From NCBI GenBank assembly GCA_938038735.1, contig CALHSW010000024.1:1-53540 (forward strand): DNA of 53,540 nucleotides. Direction: 5' to 3'. The notes beneath the pieces were generated by a model. That model worked only from the letters and a program-made list of their open reading frames with translations, did not search any database and had not been told where the DNA came from. Source of the stretch: an uncultured Bacteroidia bacterium. Its GTDB lineage: Bacteria > Bacteroidota > Bacteroidia > Bacteroidales > CAJPTX01. Below are positions 42,785-51,683 of this stretch, in pieces. The position numbers and the translations under genes are program-made. Each line of letters starts with the position of its first letter. The first letter of the stretch is position 1.

Positions 42785-44012
42785 TGATAAAAGCTCTATC
42801 AACCAGCCGCGCGGTGTAGGCGTAGGGGATGTACTCGTAGTTAGGTATAGGCACGGTAATATACACGTTGGCTACCTTTCCACGGCAGATGCTCCCATGC
42901 GTATCGCTCAGCCCCATGGCGTAGGCCGAGTTGATGGTGGTGGCGTTAATCGCCTCCTCGGGAAGCAGGCGCAGCTTTACGCAGCCGAGCGACACCACGA
43001 ACTTCATGTCGCCGCTCGGCGAAGACCCCGGATTGTAGTCCGACGCCATGGCAATCGGTAGCCCTGCGTCAATCATCTTCCGTGCGGGCGGGTTCTCCAT
43101 ACCCAGGAAAAAGGCCGCTCCGGGGAGCAGCGTCGGCATCGTGTCGGACTCCAGCATGGCCGCGATCTCCTCATCGCCCGTGTGTTCAAGATGGTCGACC
43201 GACAGCGCACCGTACTTCACCCCCACCTGTATCCCCCCCGATCGCGCCAGCTCGTTGGCATGGATCTTCGGCTTTAACCCGTACTTCATGCCCTGCATCA
43301 GCATGCGCTCCGTCTCCTCAGGGGTAAAGAACCCCTCATCGCAGAACACGTCTATAAACTCTGCCAGATCCTCCGCGGCCACACGAGGAATCATCTCGTT
43401 GATAATCAAATCAACGTACTCACCCTGCCTCCCTTTATATTCCAACGGCACGGCGTGCGCTCCCAAGAAGGTGGCTCGCACGGTTAGCCGCCCCGTTTCA
43501 CGGATGCGACGGATCACCCGTAGCATCTTCAGCTCGTCCTCCGTGTTTAGTCCGTAGCCGCTCTTTATCTCCACAGCACCCGTTCCGCGATGCACTATCT
43601 CCTCAATGCGGGCCATCGCCCCCTCAAAGAGTTCCTCTTCGCTCGCTTCGTGCAGCCGCTTGGCGGAATTGTTAATTCCCCCGCCCCGCTTCGCGATCTC
43701 CTCGTACGATAGCCCCCTAATTTTGTCAATGTACTCTATCTCACGGCTCCCCGCGTAGACCAAATGCGTATGGCTATCGCAGAAGGAAGGAAGCACCATG
43801 CCGCCCTTCGCATCGATGCGCACCGCAACCCCCGCCTGGGGAGCTTTCTCCATCGGTCCAAAATCAGCGATTTTCCCATCCTCTATCAGTAGAAAGGCAT
43901 TGTCAATGCAGCGCAACGCTGCCATCTCCTTGCCCGCCACCCACTTCCTGGAGGCACCGTCCTCTACCTGCACCAATTTCGCTATATTCTCAATTATCGT
44001 TGTAGCCGCCAT
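42768..44012 (-). CDS. hutI: Imidazolonepropionase (histidine degradation)
   Basis: A 414-residue metal-dependent amidohydrolase that opens imidazolone propionate to formimino-glutamate, the third step of histidine breakdown. The HxH metal motif is in SFCDSHTHLVYAGSRE (near residue 80). KIHANELARSGGIQV and ALSVDHLEHTG carry further metal ligands, and ASDYNPGSSPSGDM is typical of HutI. The ATG at 44012 has a strong AAGGAGGG site. A TACCTTTG box lies at 44036-44043 on the minus strand. Other hut genes are not in the window. It is followed by, and overlaps, glsA. Confidence 0.96.
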   Translation of the reverse strand: MAATTIIENIAKLVQVEDGASRKWVAGKEMAALRCIDNAFLLIEDGKIADFGPMEKAPQAGVAVRIDAKGGMVLPSFCDSHTHLVYAGSREIEYIDKIRGLSYEEIAKRGGGINNSAKRLHEASEEELFEGAMARIEEIVHRGTGAVEIKSGYGLNTEDELKMLRVIRRIRETGRLTVRATFLGAHAVPLEYKGRQGEYVDLIINEMIPRVAAEDLAEFIDVFCDEGFFTPEETERMLMQGMKYGLKPKIHANELARSGGIQVGVKYGALSVDHLEHTGDEEIAAMLESDTMPTLLPGAAFFLGMENPPARKMIDAGLPIAMASDYNPGSSPSGDMKFVVSLGCVKLRLLPEEAINATTINSAYAMGLSDTHGSICRGKVANVYITVPIPNYEYIPYAYTARLVDRAFINGQEV

Positions 44013-44035
44013 ATTCCCTCCTTGAGTTTATGCTG

Positions 44036-44043
44036 CAAAGGTA
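44036..44043 (-). promoter_or_regulatory. -7 box of the hutI-glsA unit
   Basis: TACCTTTG on the minus strand, 24 bases before the hutI ATG. The -33 element is not clear. Confidence 0.5.
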
Positions 44044-44106
44044 CTAAAAAGCTGTTGCTTTCGCCCTACACCACTCTAGTAGCCATTTATATTGCCCAAT
44101 TTATTG

Positions 44107-44114
44107 TACCTTTG
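44107..44114 (+). promoter_or_regulatory. -7 box of rnr
   Basis: TACCTTTG on the plus strand, about 180 bases before the rnr ATG, leaving a long leader in which I see no clear element. Confidence 0.45.
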
Positions 44115-44296
44115 CGCCCGAAAGAACGGCAGGGGTATGTCGGTTTGCGCGGCAGTCCCCCTTTGCCGAACGGCGGCAGGGGTGCAGAAAAAGCACTCCG
44201 ATTATTTCTCGGTGTTTGTGGCTTTGCATTCTTAATGGTAAGCGTGAGCAGTGGGCTGTAGGGCTGCCGATATTTTTTAACTATTGACATTCAATT

Positions 44297-46774
44297 ATGG
44301 CAAAACAGAAGCGTAGTAACGCCTCGCGGGGGGCAGGGAAGAAGTATCTCTCAAAGAAGATACTTGATTATATGAATGAGCATGAGGGCGTTACGGTAGA
44401 CTATAAAACCATTGCCCGTGCGCTTGGCATTAGGGATAAAAATACACAGCTGCTGATCAGCGCCACGCTGCAGGAGATGGCCGACAAGGGGCTACTGCAC
44501 ATGGTGGGGTATGGACGCTACATGCACGCAGCTACCACAGATTATATTGAAACCACCGTGCGTACCAATCGCAAGGGCGATGCCACCGCCACGCTCGACG
44601 ATGGGCGGGAGGTGTTCATCCCCGCCGAGAGGGCTTTGCATGCTCTCGATGGGGACACGGTTCGCATCTCCACCTACTTTAACAATCGCTATAGGGCCCT
44701 TGAGGGCGAGGTGCTTTCCATTGTGAAGCGCGGGCGATTGCTCTATGCGGGGGTTATAGAGGTGACCCCGGGCGCTGCCTTTTTCGTCCCGGATAACCGC
44801 CACATCGCAGTGGATTTCTACATCCCGCACGAGGAGCTGCACGGCGCACGCTACGGGGACAAGGTGGTGGTGGAGCTCCTTTCATGGCCCATGGATGCCA
44901 AAAGCCCCATCGCCTCCGTACGCGACGTGCTGGGGAAGCGCGGGGAGAACAACGCCGAGATGAACGCCATCCTCACGGAGTTCGAGCTGCCGTACTCCTA
45001 CCCTGACGATGTCACCGCGGCGGCTGAGGCGCTCAATGCAACCATTACCGATGAGGAGCGCGCCGCACGGAGAGATTTCACCAAGATCCCCACGATGACC
45101 ATCGACCCCGACACGGCGAAGGATTTTGACGATGCTATCTCCTTCCAACAGCTGGAGAACGGCCATCTTGAGGTGGGGGTACACATTGCCGACGTTACGC
45201 ACTACGTTACGCCCAGCTCCACGATTGATGAGGAGGCCTACAACCGGGCCACCTCCATTTACCTGGTGGACCGCACCGTGCCGATGCTGCCCGAAAGGCT
45301 ATGCAACGATATCTGTTCGCTGCGCCCCAATGAGGAACGGCTCGCTTTCTCCGTGGTCTTTGAGCTCGATGGGGAGGGCAACGTGATGGGGCACTGGGTG
45401 GGGCGTACCATCATCAAGTCGGACGCACGCCTCACCTACGAACAGGCCCAGGAAGCAATCGAAGGGGGCGATATGCCCCTTGCCGACATCATCCGCACGC
45501 TCAACGGCGTGGCGCAAGCCATTAGGAAGCGGCGTTTTGAGAATGGAGCTGTTGATTTCGCCTCTGAAGAGGTGAAGTTTAAGCTTGACGATCAGGGTAA
45601 GCCGCTCGACGTGATTCCACAGGAGAACAACGAGTCGCACCAGCTCATCGAGGAGTTCATGCTGCTGGCCAATCGCACCATCGCCGAGATGTTTGGCGTG
45701 CCCAAAGATGGCAAGGAGCCAAGGCCTTTTGTCTATAGGGTGCACGACCGCCCTGACAACGAGAAACTTGCACAGTTCCTTAACGTAATGGCGGTGGTGG
45801 GGCATCCCTTCCACGGCGACTCTGAAAACATTTCCAGCAAACAATTCTCCGACCTCGTGCGGGCCGTACGGGGCGAGAAAACGCAACCGCTGGTCGATTT
45901 CCTCGCCGTGCGCAGCATGGCAAAGGCTGTTTATACCACAAACAACATAGGGCACTACGGCCTCGCGTTTGACTACTACACCCATTTCACCTCGCCCATC
46001 CGTCGCTATCCCGACATGATGGTGCACCGTCTGCTTGCCGACCTCCTGGCCGGGCTGCCGCCCGCAAATAAAAGCGTGCTGGAGGAGCGGTGCGTGCACT
46101 CCTCCGAGATGGAGAAGCTCGCCGCCGATGCGGAGCGGGCTTCCATTAAGTACAAACAGGTGGAGTACATGGGGCAGTTCATTGGGCAGCGGTTCGATGG
46201 CATCATCTCGGGGGTCAAAGATTTTGGCTTCTACGTAGAGATCTCCTCCAACAAGTGCGAGGGGATGGTGCACATTAGCGACCTCACCGATGGCTACTAC
46301 GATTACATCGAGGAGGAGTTCGCGCTGGTGGGCGGCCGCCCGCGGCGGAAGCTCACGGTGGGGGATGAGGTTACCGTCGAGGTAGCTAAAGCGGACCTTG
46401 AGAATAAGTATCTGGATTTCCATCTCGTGGCGCATTTGGGAGAACCTGTGGATACCTACCATGACCGCTACGGCGACAACCCGCGGGCCCGCCGCGACGG
46501 GGGCAGAGAAAGGAACCGCGATGGACAGCGACGTGGCGGCGACAAGCCATCTCGCGGCGGCGCCCGCAAAGGCAATTCGCATGGCAACGGCAGCAATTAC
46601 GGAGCGCATGGCTCGCATGGCCGTGGAAGCGGGCGCGAAAGAGGATCACGAGGGAGCTCACCACGCAGCGACTCTCGGTACGGAGAGGGGAGCAGATCAC
46701 CAAGGCGTGGACCCGAAGCCCCTTCCCGAGGAAAGAGCCATGGGCGGCTGCCCTCCCGAAGGCGGCCGAAGTAA
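44297..46774 (+). CDS. rnr: Ribonuclease R
   Basis: An 825-residue processive 3'-5' exoribonuclease. The order is: N-terminal winged helix (residues about 15-75), two cold-shock domains, the RNB catalytic domain with FTKIPTMTIDPDTAKDFDDA (residues about 256-275, the Mg-binding aspartates), FTSPIRRYPDMMVHRLL near 578, an S1 domain (GQFIGQRFDGIISGVKDFGF ... GMVHISDL) and a long basic tail. The tail, from about residue 725, is rich in Gly, Arg, Ser and His (RG/RGG-like) and probably binds RNA or ribosomes. It degrades structured RNA and takes part in rRNA quality control. The gene ends immediately before an IS982 relic but appears complete. Confidence 0.95.
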   Translation: MAKQKRSNASRGAGKKYLSKKILDYMNEHEGVTVDYKTIARALGIRDKNTQLLISATLQEMADKGLLHMVGYGRYMHAATTDYIETTVRTNRKGDATATLDDGREVFIPAERALHALDGDTVRISTYFNNRYRALEGEVLSIVKRGRLLYAGVIEVTPGAAFFVPDNRHIAVDFYIPHEELHGARYGDKVVVELLSWPMDAKSPIASVRDVLGKRGENNAEMNAILTEFELPYSYPDDVTAAAEALNATITDEERAARRDFTKIPTMTIDPDTAKDFDDAISFQQLENGHLEVGVHIADVTHYVTPSSTIDEEAYNRATSIYLVDRTVPMLPERLCNDICSLRPNEERLAFSVVFELDGEGNVMGHWVGRTIIKSDARLTYEQAQEAIEGGDMPLADIIRTLNGVAQAIRKRRFENGAVDFASEEVKFKLDDQGKPLDVIPQENNESHQLIEEFMLLANRTIAEMFGVPKDGKEPRPFVYRVHDRPDNEKLAQFLNVMAVVGHPFHGDSENISSKQFSDLVRAVRGEKTQPLVDFLAVRSMAKAVYTTNNIGHYGLAFDYYTHFTSPIRRYPDMMVHRLLADLLAGLPPANKSVLEERCVHSSEMEKLAADAERASIKYKQVEYMGQFIGQRFDGIISGVKDFGFYVEISSNKCEGMVHISDLTDGYYDYIEEEFALVGGRPRRKLTVGDEVTVEVAKADLENKYLDFHLVAHLGEPVDTYHDRYGDNPRARRDGGRERNRDGQRRGGDKPSRGGARKGNSHGNGSNYGAHGSHGRGSGRERGSRGSSPRSDSRYGEGSRSPRRGPEAPSRGKSHGRLPSRRRPK

Positions 46775-46799
46775 GGGGTAGAAACGCAAGCTGCGTAGG

Positions 46800-47060
46800 G
46801 AACGCATACAGGGGGCGATCGCCTGCGCCATCTTGCCTGCTGCCGCAGGGCGTCAATGCGCCCTGGTGGAGACCGTCATTGGGATGCAGAAGGACGTCTA
46901 CTAAATTGAATTCCCGCGGCATAGGAGCTTCCCCGGCTTCGTGGCTAACCTATACAGCGGCTAATCGCCTACAGCTTCCTCCCCAACAGGCCCAAGGTAC
47001 ACCTCGAGAAAGGGAGCGCGGCGATACATTGAACTATGCTTTAAGCAGAATTCGCATTAA
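46800..47060 (+). pseudogene. Second, heavily decayed IS982 transposase relic
   Basis: Between about 46850 and 46950 the reading ALVETVIGMQKDVY, a stop, then IEFPRHRSFPGFVANLYSG matches the C-terminal transposase block at 33660-33770 (ESVIGMLRHVCKIEHTRQRS, SFPGFVANL). Multiple stops and shifts break it. It lies between rnr and the defence operon, next to dispersed repeat copy B, marking the edge of the AT-rich acquired segment. Confidence 0.7.
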
Positions 47061-47077
47061 AAAAACGAAAGAAAAAC

Positions 47078-47177
47078 GTGAAGAGCGGGGCTAAACGCCC
47101 CGCAGGGGGGTAGTTTGGATAGAAATTGCCCACCAACGGTATAGAAAAAATACTTAGTACTTTTGCAGGGGTCTCAT
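47078..47177. repeat. Dispersed intergenic repeat, copy B
   Basis: Stem-loop GCGGGGC-TAAAC-GCCCCGC (47085-47103), then a block from about 47111 (TAGTTTGGATAGAAATTGCCC ... TTTTGCAGGGGTCTCA) nearly identical to 2578-2651. The block contains TACTTTTG, a promoter-like box. The hairpin present in copy A is missing. Beyond GGTCTCA the two copies diverge, which may mark an element end. Confidence 0.65.
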
Positions 47178-47241
47178 GTCGCCTAACAGCATTCTCTAAA
47201 ATATACTGTTAGGCGACTCGGCTACTACAATAAGTAAAAGG

Positions 47242-49197
47242 CTAAGAGTTCACTTTTGAATCTTGAGATGGCCACCATTCTTCAGAAATGATACAATTCT
47301 TGCTGTTCGGTTCTGGGTCTGCTTTAATAACCTCCACTTGTAGTGGCATAGGTACGCAAGCCCCAAAAACTAACGCCTCTCCTGGGCTAGCTTGCTTAAT
47401 CTTTATGAGATAGTCTTCGGTGAAATATGGTAGCACAGAATAAATATAATCTAAGTCTACCTTATTTTGAGTTCTATGAATAATGTAGTTAGCACATTGA
47501 GACAAAACTGTAGGAGATAGCTCCGAAGGACGCTGAGAAGAGATTAAAAGATAGCAAGCATACTTTCTTCCCTCTCTTGCCACTCGCTCAAAGAGATTTT
47601 CTTTCAAAATATACTCTTTATCCTTACGTATATAACGATGAGCTTCATCAAGAATCAAATGTATTGGATTCTTCCGTCTAGCTTCCCCACTGCGCTCTTT
47701 CCTATAATCAAAAATCATTCTTGTGAGCACTCCTGTAACTAGCTCTAAGGTGTCATTTCCAAGAGAGTTGAGTTCTATTGTCAGTAAAGACGTGTTCTTC
47801 GGAACTGAGGCATTTGGTATAATACCCAGTTTCTTTAAATATTCATCTTTATTCGCTCCCAAGTCGGAAGAGTCTGTCCTCATAAAAGTACATTCTGGAT
47901 TCTCCAGAAAGTACTCTAAACGAGCAAACATAGTTGATGTATACTCTCTAATGCGGCTATTGCCTTTAGCTTCCTCATCAATAAGGGTCATCTCGGCTGC
48001 AATTTTCAGGAATCTATAGTCGTAGTATTGACCGTGAGGAAGCCGAGTTTCTAAAACATCTCTTATTTCCTCAAAATCAATTTCACCTATCTGCGCTTTT
48101 ATTTTTTCGGAGAGTTTATTGTCATTCATACCATAGACTATTGTACAAGCACCTTGATACTCTTTAATTGTGGTGATTACATTTTTTAAAGCAACCTCAT
48201 TCTTCTCATTCTTCTCAGTCTTCTCAGTCTTAAAAGAACTCAAAGCAGTTTGGATACTTGCTAATAAGCCTTGAGCAGATGTTATTTTGGATGTGTCACT
48301 ATCTGTTCGAGAAAGTATTCCTGCAAGCATTTGGGAAATTCTCCAGCGTATATAAAGCTCAAACTTTTGAGTTTCTCCCGTATCCCCTTGAGAAAGGCTT
48401 ATCCGATAGAAACGATAACATTCTTGAAGAACTCTATCCCAAAAAGGGCGTTGAGTTCGGTCTGAAGCCATTAGAAAAGAAAGCCACTCATCAAGATTCA
48501 ATAAATAGTAGGGTAAATAGAAGGGAGAATACTTAACTTTACCTTCTTCCGTTTCCTTTGTGATATTTGGACGTATGTGTTTGGCATCAGGAAATGCTTG
48601 CGCATACTCCCCGTTCACATCAAATAAGATAGTCGTGTGTTTTGCCCCCATAGCTCCTACCTGCTGAAGTATCCGTGCTATGGTATAAGACTTTCCACTA
48701 CCACTGTTTCCTAAAATTGCAGTATGTATTGAGAATAGTTTGTCTACATCTAGATGTATTTGGTAGCCTTGAAGATTTCTACTATTTCCCAAATAGACCC
48801 CTCTACTGGAGTTTTTCTGAACAGCATCTTTAAGTGCGTCATTGAGATCTTCCTCTGTTACAACATAAACATCTGCATATACGGATGGATAAGTCGCTAT
48901 ACCCAACTTGAATCCATCTGTTCTGTATGATCCAATAGGCTTCATAAATAATTCTCTAGGAGAGTCAAGGCGAAACTCTTGTCCTAAAGGATTGTCAGTT
49001 ATAGTTCCTTGTTCGAATATTGCCGTAACTTCACATAAAATCATCTCATTGGCATGGTTAGTTACCTTGAGATAGCTCCCGATATTGCCAAAATGATAAA
49101 CCTTTCCTTTTATGTTGATAGATGCAACTTTTGCGTCATTGAGTAGACGGACCTTAAAGTGATCATACTCAATGGATATTATTTTCCCGACTATCAT
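47242..49197 (-). CDS. herA: HerA-type hexameric ATPase/translocase of a SIR2-HerA module
   Basis: A 651-residue ATPase. The N-terminal beta-rich HAS-barrel-like region (residues 1 to about 100) is followed by Walker A GNSGSGKS (163-170), an insertion with coiled, Lys/Glu-rich repeats (KTEKTEKNEKNE), Walker B LILDEAH (514-520) and the sensor-like SSQRPSEL near 554-561. HerA proteins form hexameric DNA translocases. Next to SIR2 proteins they form anti-phage complexes that deplete NAD+ or cut DNA. The start overlaps the SIR2 stop by one base (TAATG). Markedly AT-rich. The last gene of the defence operon. Confidence 0.9.
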   Translation of the reverse strand: MIVGKIISIEYDHFKVRLLNDAKVASINIKGKVYHFGNIGSYLKVTNHANEMILCEVTAIFEQGTITDNPLGQEFRLDSPRELFMKPIGSYRTDGFKLGIATYPSVYADVYVVTEEDLNDALKDAVQKNSSRGVYLGNSRNLQGYQIHLDVDKLFSIHTAILGNSGSGKSYTIARILQQVGAMGAKHTTILFDVNGEYAQAFPDAKHIRPNITKETEEGKVKYSPFYLPYYLLNLDEWLSFLMASDRTQRPFWDRVLQECYRFYRISLSQGDTGETQKFELYIRWRISQMLAGILSRTDSDTSKITSAQGLLASIQTALSSFKTEKTEKNEKNEVALKNVITTIKEYQGACTIVYGMNDNKLSEKIKAQIGEIDFEEIRDVLETRLPHGQYYDYRFLKIAAEMTLIDEEAKGNSRIREYTSTMFARLEYFLENPECTFMRTDSSDLGANKDEYLKKLGIIPNASVPKNTSLLTIELNSLGNDTLELVTGVLTRMIFDYRKERSGEARRKNPIHLILDEAHRYIRKDKEYILKENLFERVAREGRKYACYLLISSQRPSELSPTVLSQCANYIIHRTQNKVDLDYIYSVLPYFTEDYLIKIKQASPGEALVFGACVPMPLQVEVIKADPEPNSKNCIISEEWWPSQDSKVNS

Positions 49198-50507
49198 TAT
49201 TTGCCACGTTGTAATGTTTTGAGTATATCGTTGGAAAATTTATTCAACAACTCCTGACTATCATCCTGCTGAGATATTATCTCTGACATGAGTTTCACAA
49301 ATTCCGCAAAGTAGTGAATTAGGGCTTTCTCTTCTTTGTTTTCATCTTCTTTGTTTTTATCTTCCCAAAGATGATAAATACGTCGGTCATCCACCTGTTT
49401 GATCTCCTTACTCTCGTGAAGCTTATTTACGACAACGACATTTAAGCTACTATTGGCAGCCAAAGCCTGATAGATAATCCGATTGAGGTGTTCATCACTA
49501 AAGGAGTAACCACATACAAAGAGAACACTATTTGGTTGTAACAGTTTGTGATGAAAAGCTCGAATAATATCTGTATATGGGCTGCCCAAGCTCTTATTCT
49601 GTTTGGTAGGAGTTGGATAGATCATTACTCTTTCGCTTTGATCATAAGTAATAGATTGTTTTGAATCGATCTCTACGATGTTGTAAAACTTATTGCCTAC
49701 GCTGTCTTGTTCTACCCAATTTACAGAACCATGAAGCTTATATAGATAGACCATGTTATCTACGGGTTCATATTTGTCCATGGAAGAGTCCATTCTTTTA
49801 GAATAAGTGTAGTGGAATAGAGAAGGATTAAAGTATCGTTTTAGACCCGGAGTAAAACCATTGATGTACATCGTATTCGTATTGTCCATTGCGGTTTCGT
49901 TGAATAGATCATTATTCGTTGTGAACACAGACAATCGAGAGAGTTCCTTAGGGCGGAGGGCTAGAGTGCGATAGAATGTTTCATAGACTTTTAGTGTAGA
50001 AATAAATGGGGCATTGGATTGATTATCTACATTCGAGTCCTTTTCCCTCGTACATTCAGCGAGAATATCCTGATTCAGACGATTCAGGATGTATCCTTCT
50101 ATTTTGTCAATCAGGCTTTTTGTTGTGTCATATTCTTTAGTTTCTTGTTTACCTTTTTTAATGCCTAAGTAAAAGGAAAGACGAGCATAGAGCAATCCTA
50201 GAATCTCTTCAAGATTCCCAGAAGCATTAGCAGATACTTTGTCAAATAGACTTTTAATTTTGCCATATGTCTTTGTACTTAGGGATTCTTGCACCTCTTT
50301 ATATAGGCTTGACATTAAAGGAAGTGCTGGGGAGCTAGTACCTGAACCGAGTAAGAAAGAGACATTCTTGAGCTGAAGTTGATCTCTCAAGAATTGGGCA
50401 ATATAACTGGCTTTCCCTTTTTGAAATAATTCTGGACTCTTGTCTCCTTGCGTAAACTGTACGCGCTCCCAAGACCTGCCATATTCGTTTTTATCATTAT
50501 CTACCAT
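49197..50507 (-). CDS. SIR2-domain defence effector (probable NADase)
   Basis: A 436-residue protein with a SIR2-like NAD-binding fold: FLLGSGTSSP near residues 51-60, the FTTNND motif at 195-200, YKLHGSVNW at 256-264 (His 259 at the catalytic-base position) and CGYSFSDEHLNRII near 342-355. Such proteins hydrolyse NAD+ on infection, killing or arresting the cell before phage release. It starts one base after the specificity-subunit stop (TGA-c-ATG) and overlaps the HerA gene start by one base. The four genes are therefore a single transcript. Sensor and trigger are unknown. Confidence 0.88.
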   Translation of the reverse strand: MVDNDKNEYGRSWERVQFTQGDKSPELFQKGKASYIAQFLRDQLQLKNVSFLLGSGTSSPALPLMSSLYKEVQESLSTKTYGKIKSLFDKVSANASGNLEEILGLLYARLSFYLGIKKGKQETKEYDTTKSLIDKIEGYILNRLNQDILAECTREKDSNVDNQSNAPFISTLKVYETFYRTLALRPKELSRLSVFTTNNDLFNETAMDNTNTMYINGFTPGLKRYFNPSLFHYTYSKRMDSSMDKYEPVDNMVYLYKLHGSVNWVEQDSVGNKFYNIVEIDSKQSITYDQSERVMIYPTPTKQNKSLGSPYTDIIRAFHHKLLQPNSVLFVCGYSFSDEHLNRIIYQALAANSSLNVVVVNKLHESKEIKQVDDRRIYHLWEDKNKEDENKEEKALIHYFAEFVKLMSEIISQQDDSQELLNKFSNDILKTLQRGK

Positions 50508-50508
50508 G

Positions 50509-51666
50509 TCAGATTATGTTACTCTTAGAGGTTTTATCTATTACATTCTTTGTTGCTTCAATCTCTCGGTCGGCATAAAGTACTACGTCCTTAATCACCA
50601 ACTTCTCAATCGCTGAGATAAAAGTCTCCATACGTCCGTAGTCTGGGGAGCCTTGGCATTCAAACAACGACACAATCAATGGTGCAGCATCTTTGGCATA
50701 AAAATTACGACCGTAATGGAAATCCCCCGAATTTGCCACCTTATGTATAGCTGATGTTATGAAGCAAACAGCATGCTTAGGCAAGTTTTGAGTATGTACA
50801 ACAGCAACATGGTCATCTGCTCCATAGGTGTGATTTCTATATTTGGCAGATCCAAACATATCTATTGTAATCGTATTAGGCTGAAATACTTCTACAACAT
50901 TACCAATAAATGCAGATACCCCCATGTCAGCTTCACCAGCTGTCACAAAAGGGAGGTTTCCTGAGATACGATCTTCAGATTTCAGTCGTTTGCCTCGAGT
51001 CGCTTCTCCAAAAAGGTCTCCAAGACGATACTCTCCCCACTCATCCTTCCCTTCTTCGAAGTCCTTGACGGCTTGTTCTTCTTCTGGGGTAAGAGTATAG
51101 TCTTTTAGACCTGTTATAGAGAGATAAGCGTTTAGCTCGGCCACCTGCTGAGCTTTCAGCTCAGCCACAAAACGCTCCATAAACTCAAAATCTATCTCGC
51201 CTTCTCTAGTCGGGAGTTGGATATATTCTTCACACACTCTTCTCCAGCCTGCTTTATTAGTCCACTCATATTTCCCATAAATAGCTGATGATATTGCAGA
51301 TGTTATAAAGAGGTGTACGTTCGGACTAAGAACCTGAGTTGAATAAATCCATTGAATAGCATAAGCATCTTGAAGTATGGTGAATTCATGAGGCTGATAG
51401 AACGTGACCCCAGTATTTGCACCATTAGCAGATATCGAAATTACATTCTTTAATATGGTAGCCCCTTCTTTGGGGACATAGTTATTTAACCCTTGATTTT
51501 GTATACCTGCTGTTAGTGCTGGCAGCACATACCTCCCACTTGGTATGCTAGGGAGTTCAGATGTTTTGTACTTTAGAGAAGAAACTTCTACTTTGTCAAA
51601 CAAATCACCGAGCCTGTATTTGCCCCACTCAACGCCCGCAAGCAGCTTGTTGAGTGGGGCATCTAT
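50509..51666 (-). CDS. hsdS: Specificity (S) subunit, expressed by probable -1 frameshift from the RM gene
   Basis: A target-recognition subunit of type I/BcgI style with two halves, each opening with the same motif: EWGKYRLGDLF at the start and EWGEYRLGDLF near residue 211. The two halves are joined by a helical spacer (VAELKAQQVAELNAYL). Each half would read one part of a bipartite DNA site. The frame is open back to 51675 but has no ATG, GTG or TTG before the conserved opening motif. The first conventional start is a TTG at 51603, inside that motif (the L of GDLF). The frame is -1 relative to the RM gene and entered exactly after its GGA AAA codons, so I give the end as 51666. A start at ATT 51675 behind AGGAGG cannot be excluded. 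Confidence 0.75.
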   Translation of the reverse strand: MDAPLNKLLAGVEWGKYRLGDLFDKVEVSSLKYKTSELPSIPSGRYVLPALTAGIQNQGLNNYVPKEGATILKNVISISANGANTGVTFYQPHEFTILQDAYAIQWIYSTQVLSPNVHLFITSAISSAIYGKYEWTNKAGWRRVCEEYIQLPTREGEIDFEFMERFVAELKAQQVAELNAYLSITGLKDYTLTPEEEQAVKDFEEGKDEWGEYRLGDLFGEATRGKRLKSEDRISGNLPFVTAGEADMGVSAFIGNVVEVFQPNTITIDMFGSAKYRNHTYGADDHVAVVHTQNLPKHAVCFITSAIHKVANSGDFHYGRNFYAKDAAPLIVSLFECQGSPDYGRMETFISAIEKLVIKDVVLYADREIEATKNVIDKTSKSNII

Positions 51667-51683
51667 TTTCCCAATTTATCCTC
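51622..51683 (-). promoter_or_regulatory. Candidate programmed -1 ribosomal frameshift signal
   Basis: Read on the minus strand, four parts line up. AGGAGG (51680 region) is followed 7 bases later by the slippery heptamer G GGA AAA (51672-51666) in the correct phase of the RM frame. The RM stop TAG (51665-51663) follows directly. After a 5-base spacer comes a 12-bp perfect stem (arms 51660-51649 and 51633-51622) with a 15-base loop. The -1 frame continues as IDAPLNKLLAGVEWGKYRLG into the S subunit. This is the arrangement known from dnaX and IS3-type frameshifts. Confidence 0.65.

Noticed and set aside
45299..46618. A 439-codon frame antisense to rnr
   Set aside because: Shadow of a GC-rich gene. 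RNase R domains are unambiguous on the other strand.
51601..51603. TTG at 51603 as the ordinary start of the S subunit
   Set aside because: It falls inside the conserved WGKYRLGDLF motif repeated in the second half, so the protein must include upstream residues.
51622..51660. The stem-loop as a transcription terminator between RM and S
   Set aside because: It lies within coding sequence needed for S and has no T-run. A frameshift stimulator explains it better.
51639..51662. ATG directly after the RM stop (TAGATG) as the S start
   Set aside because: It is in the RM frame, not the S frame, and encodes an unrelated short peptide.
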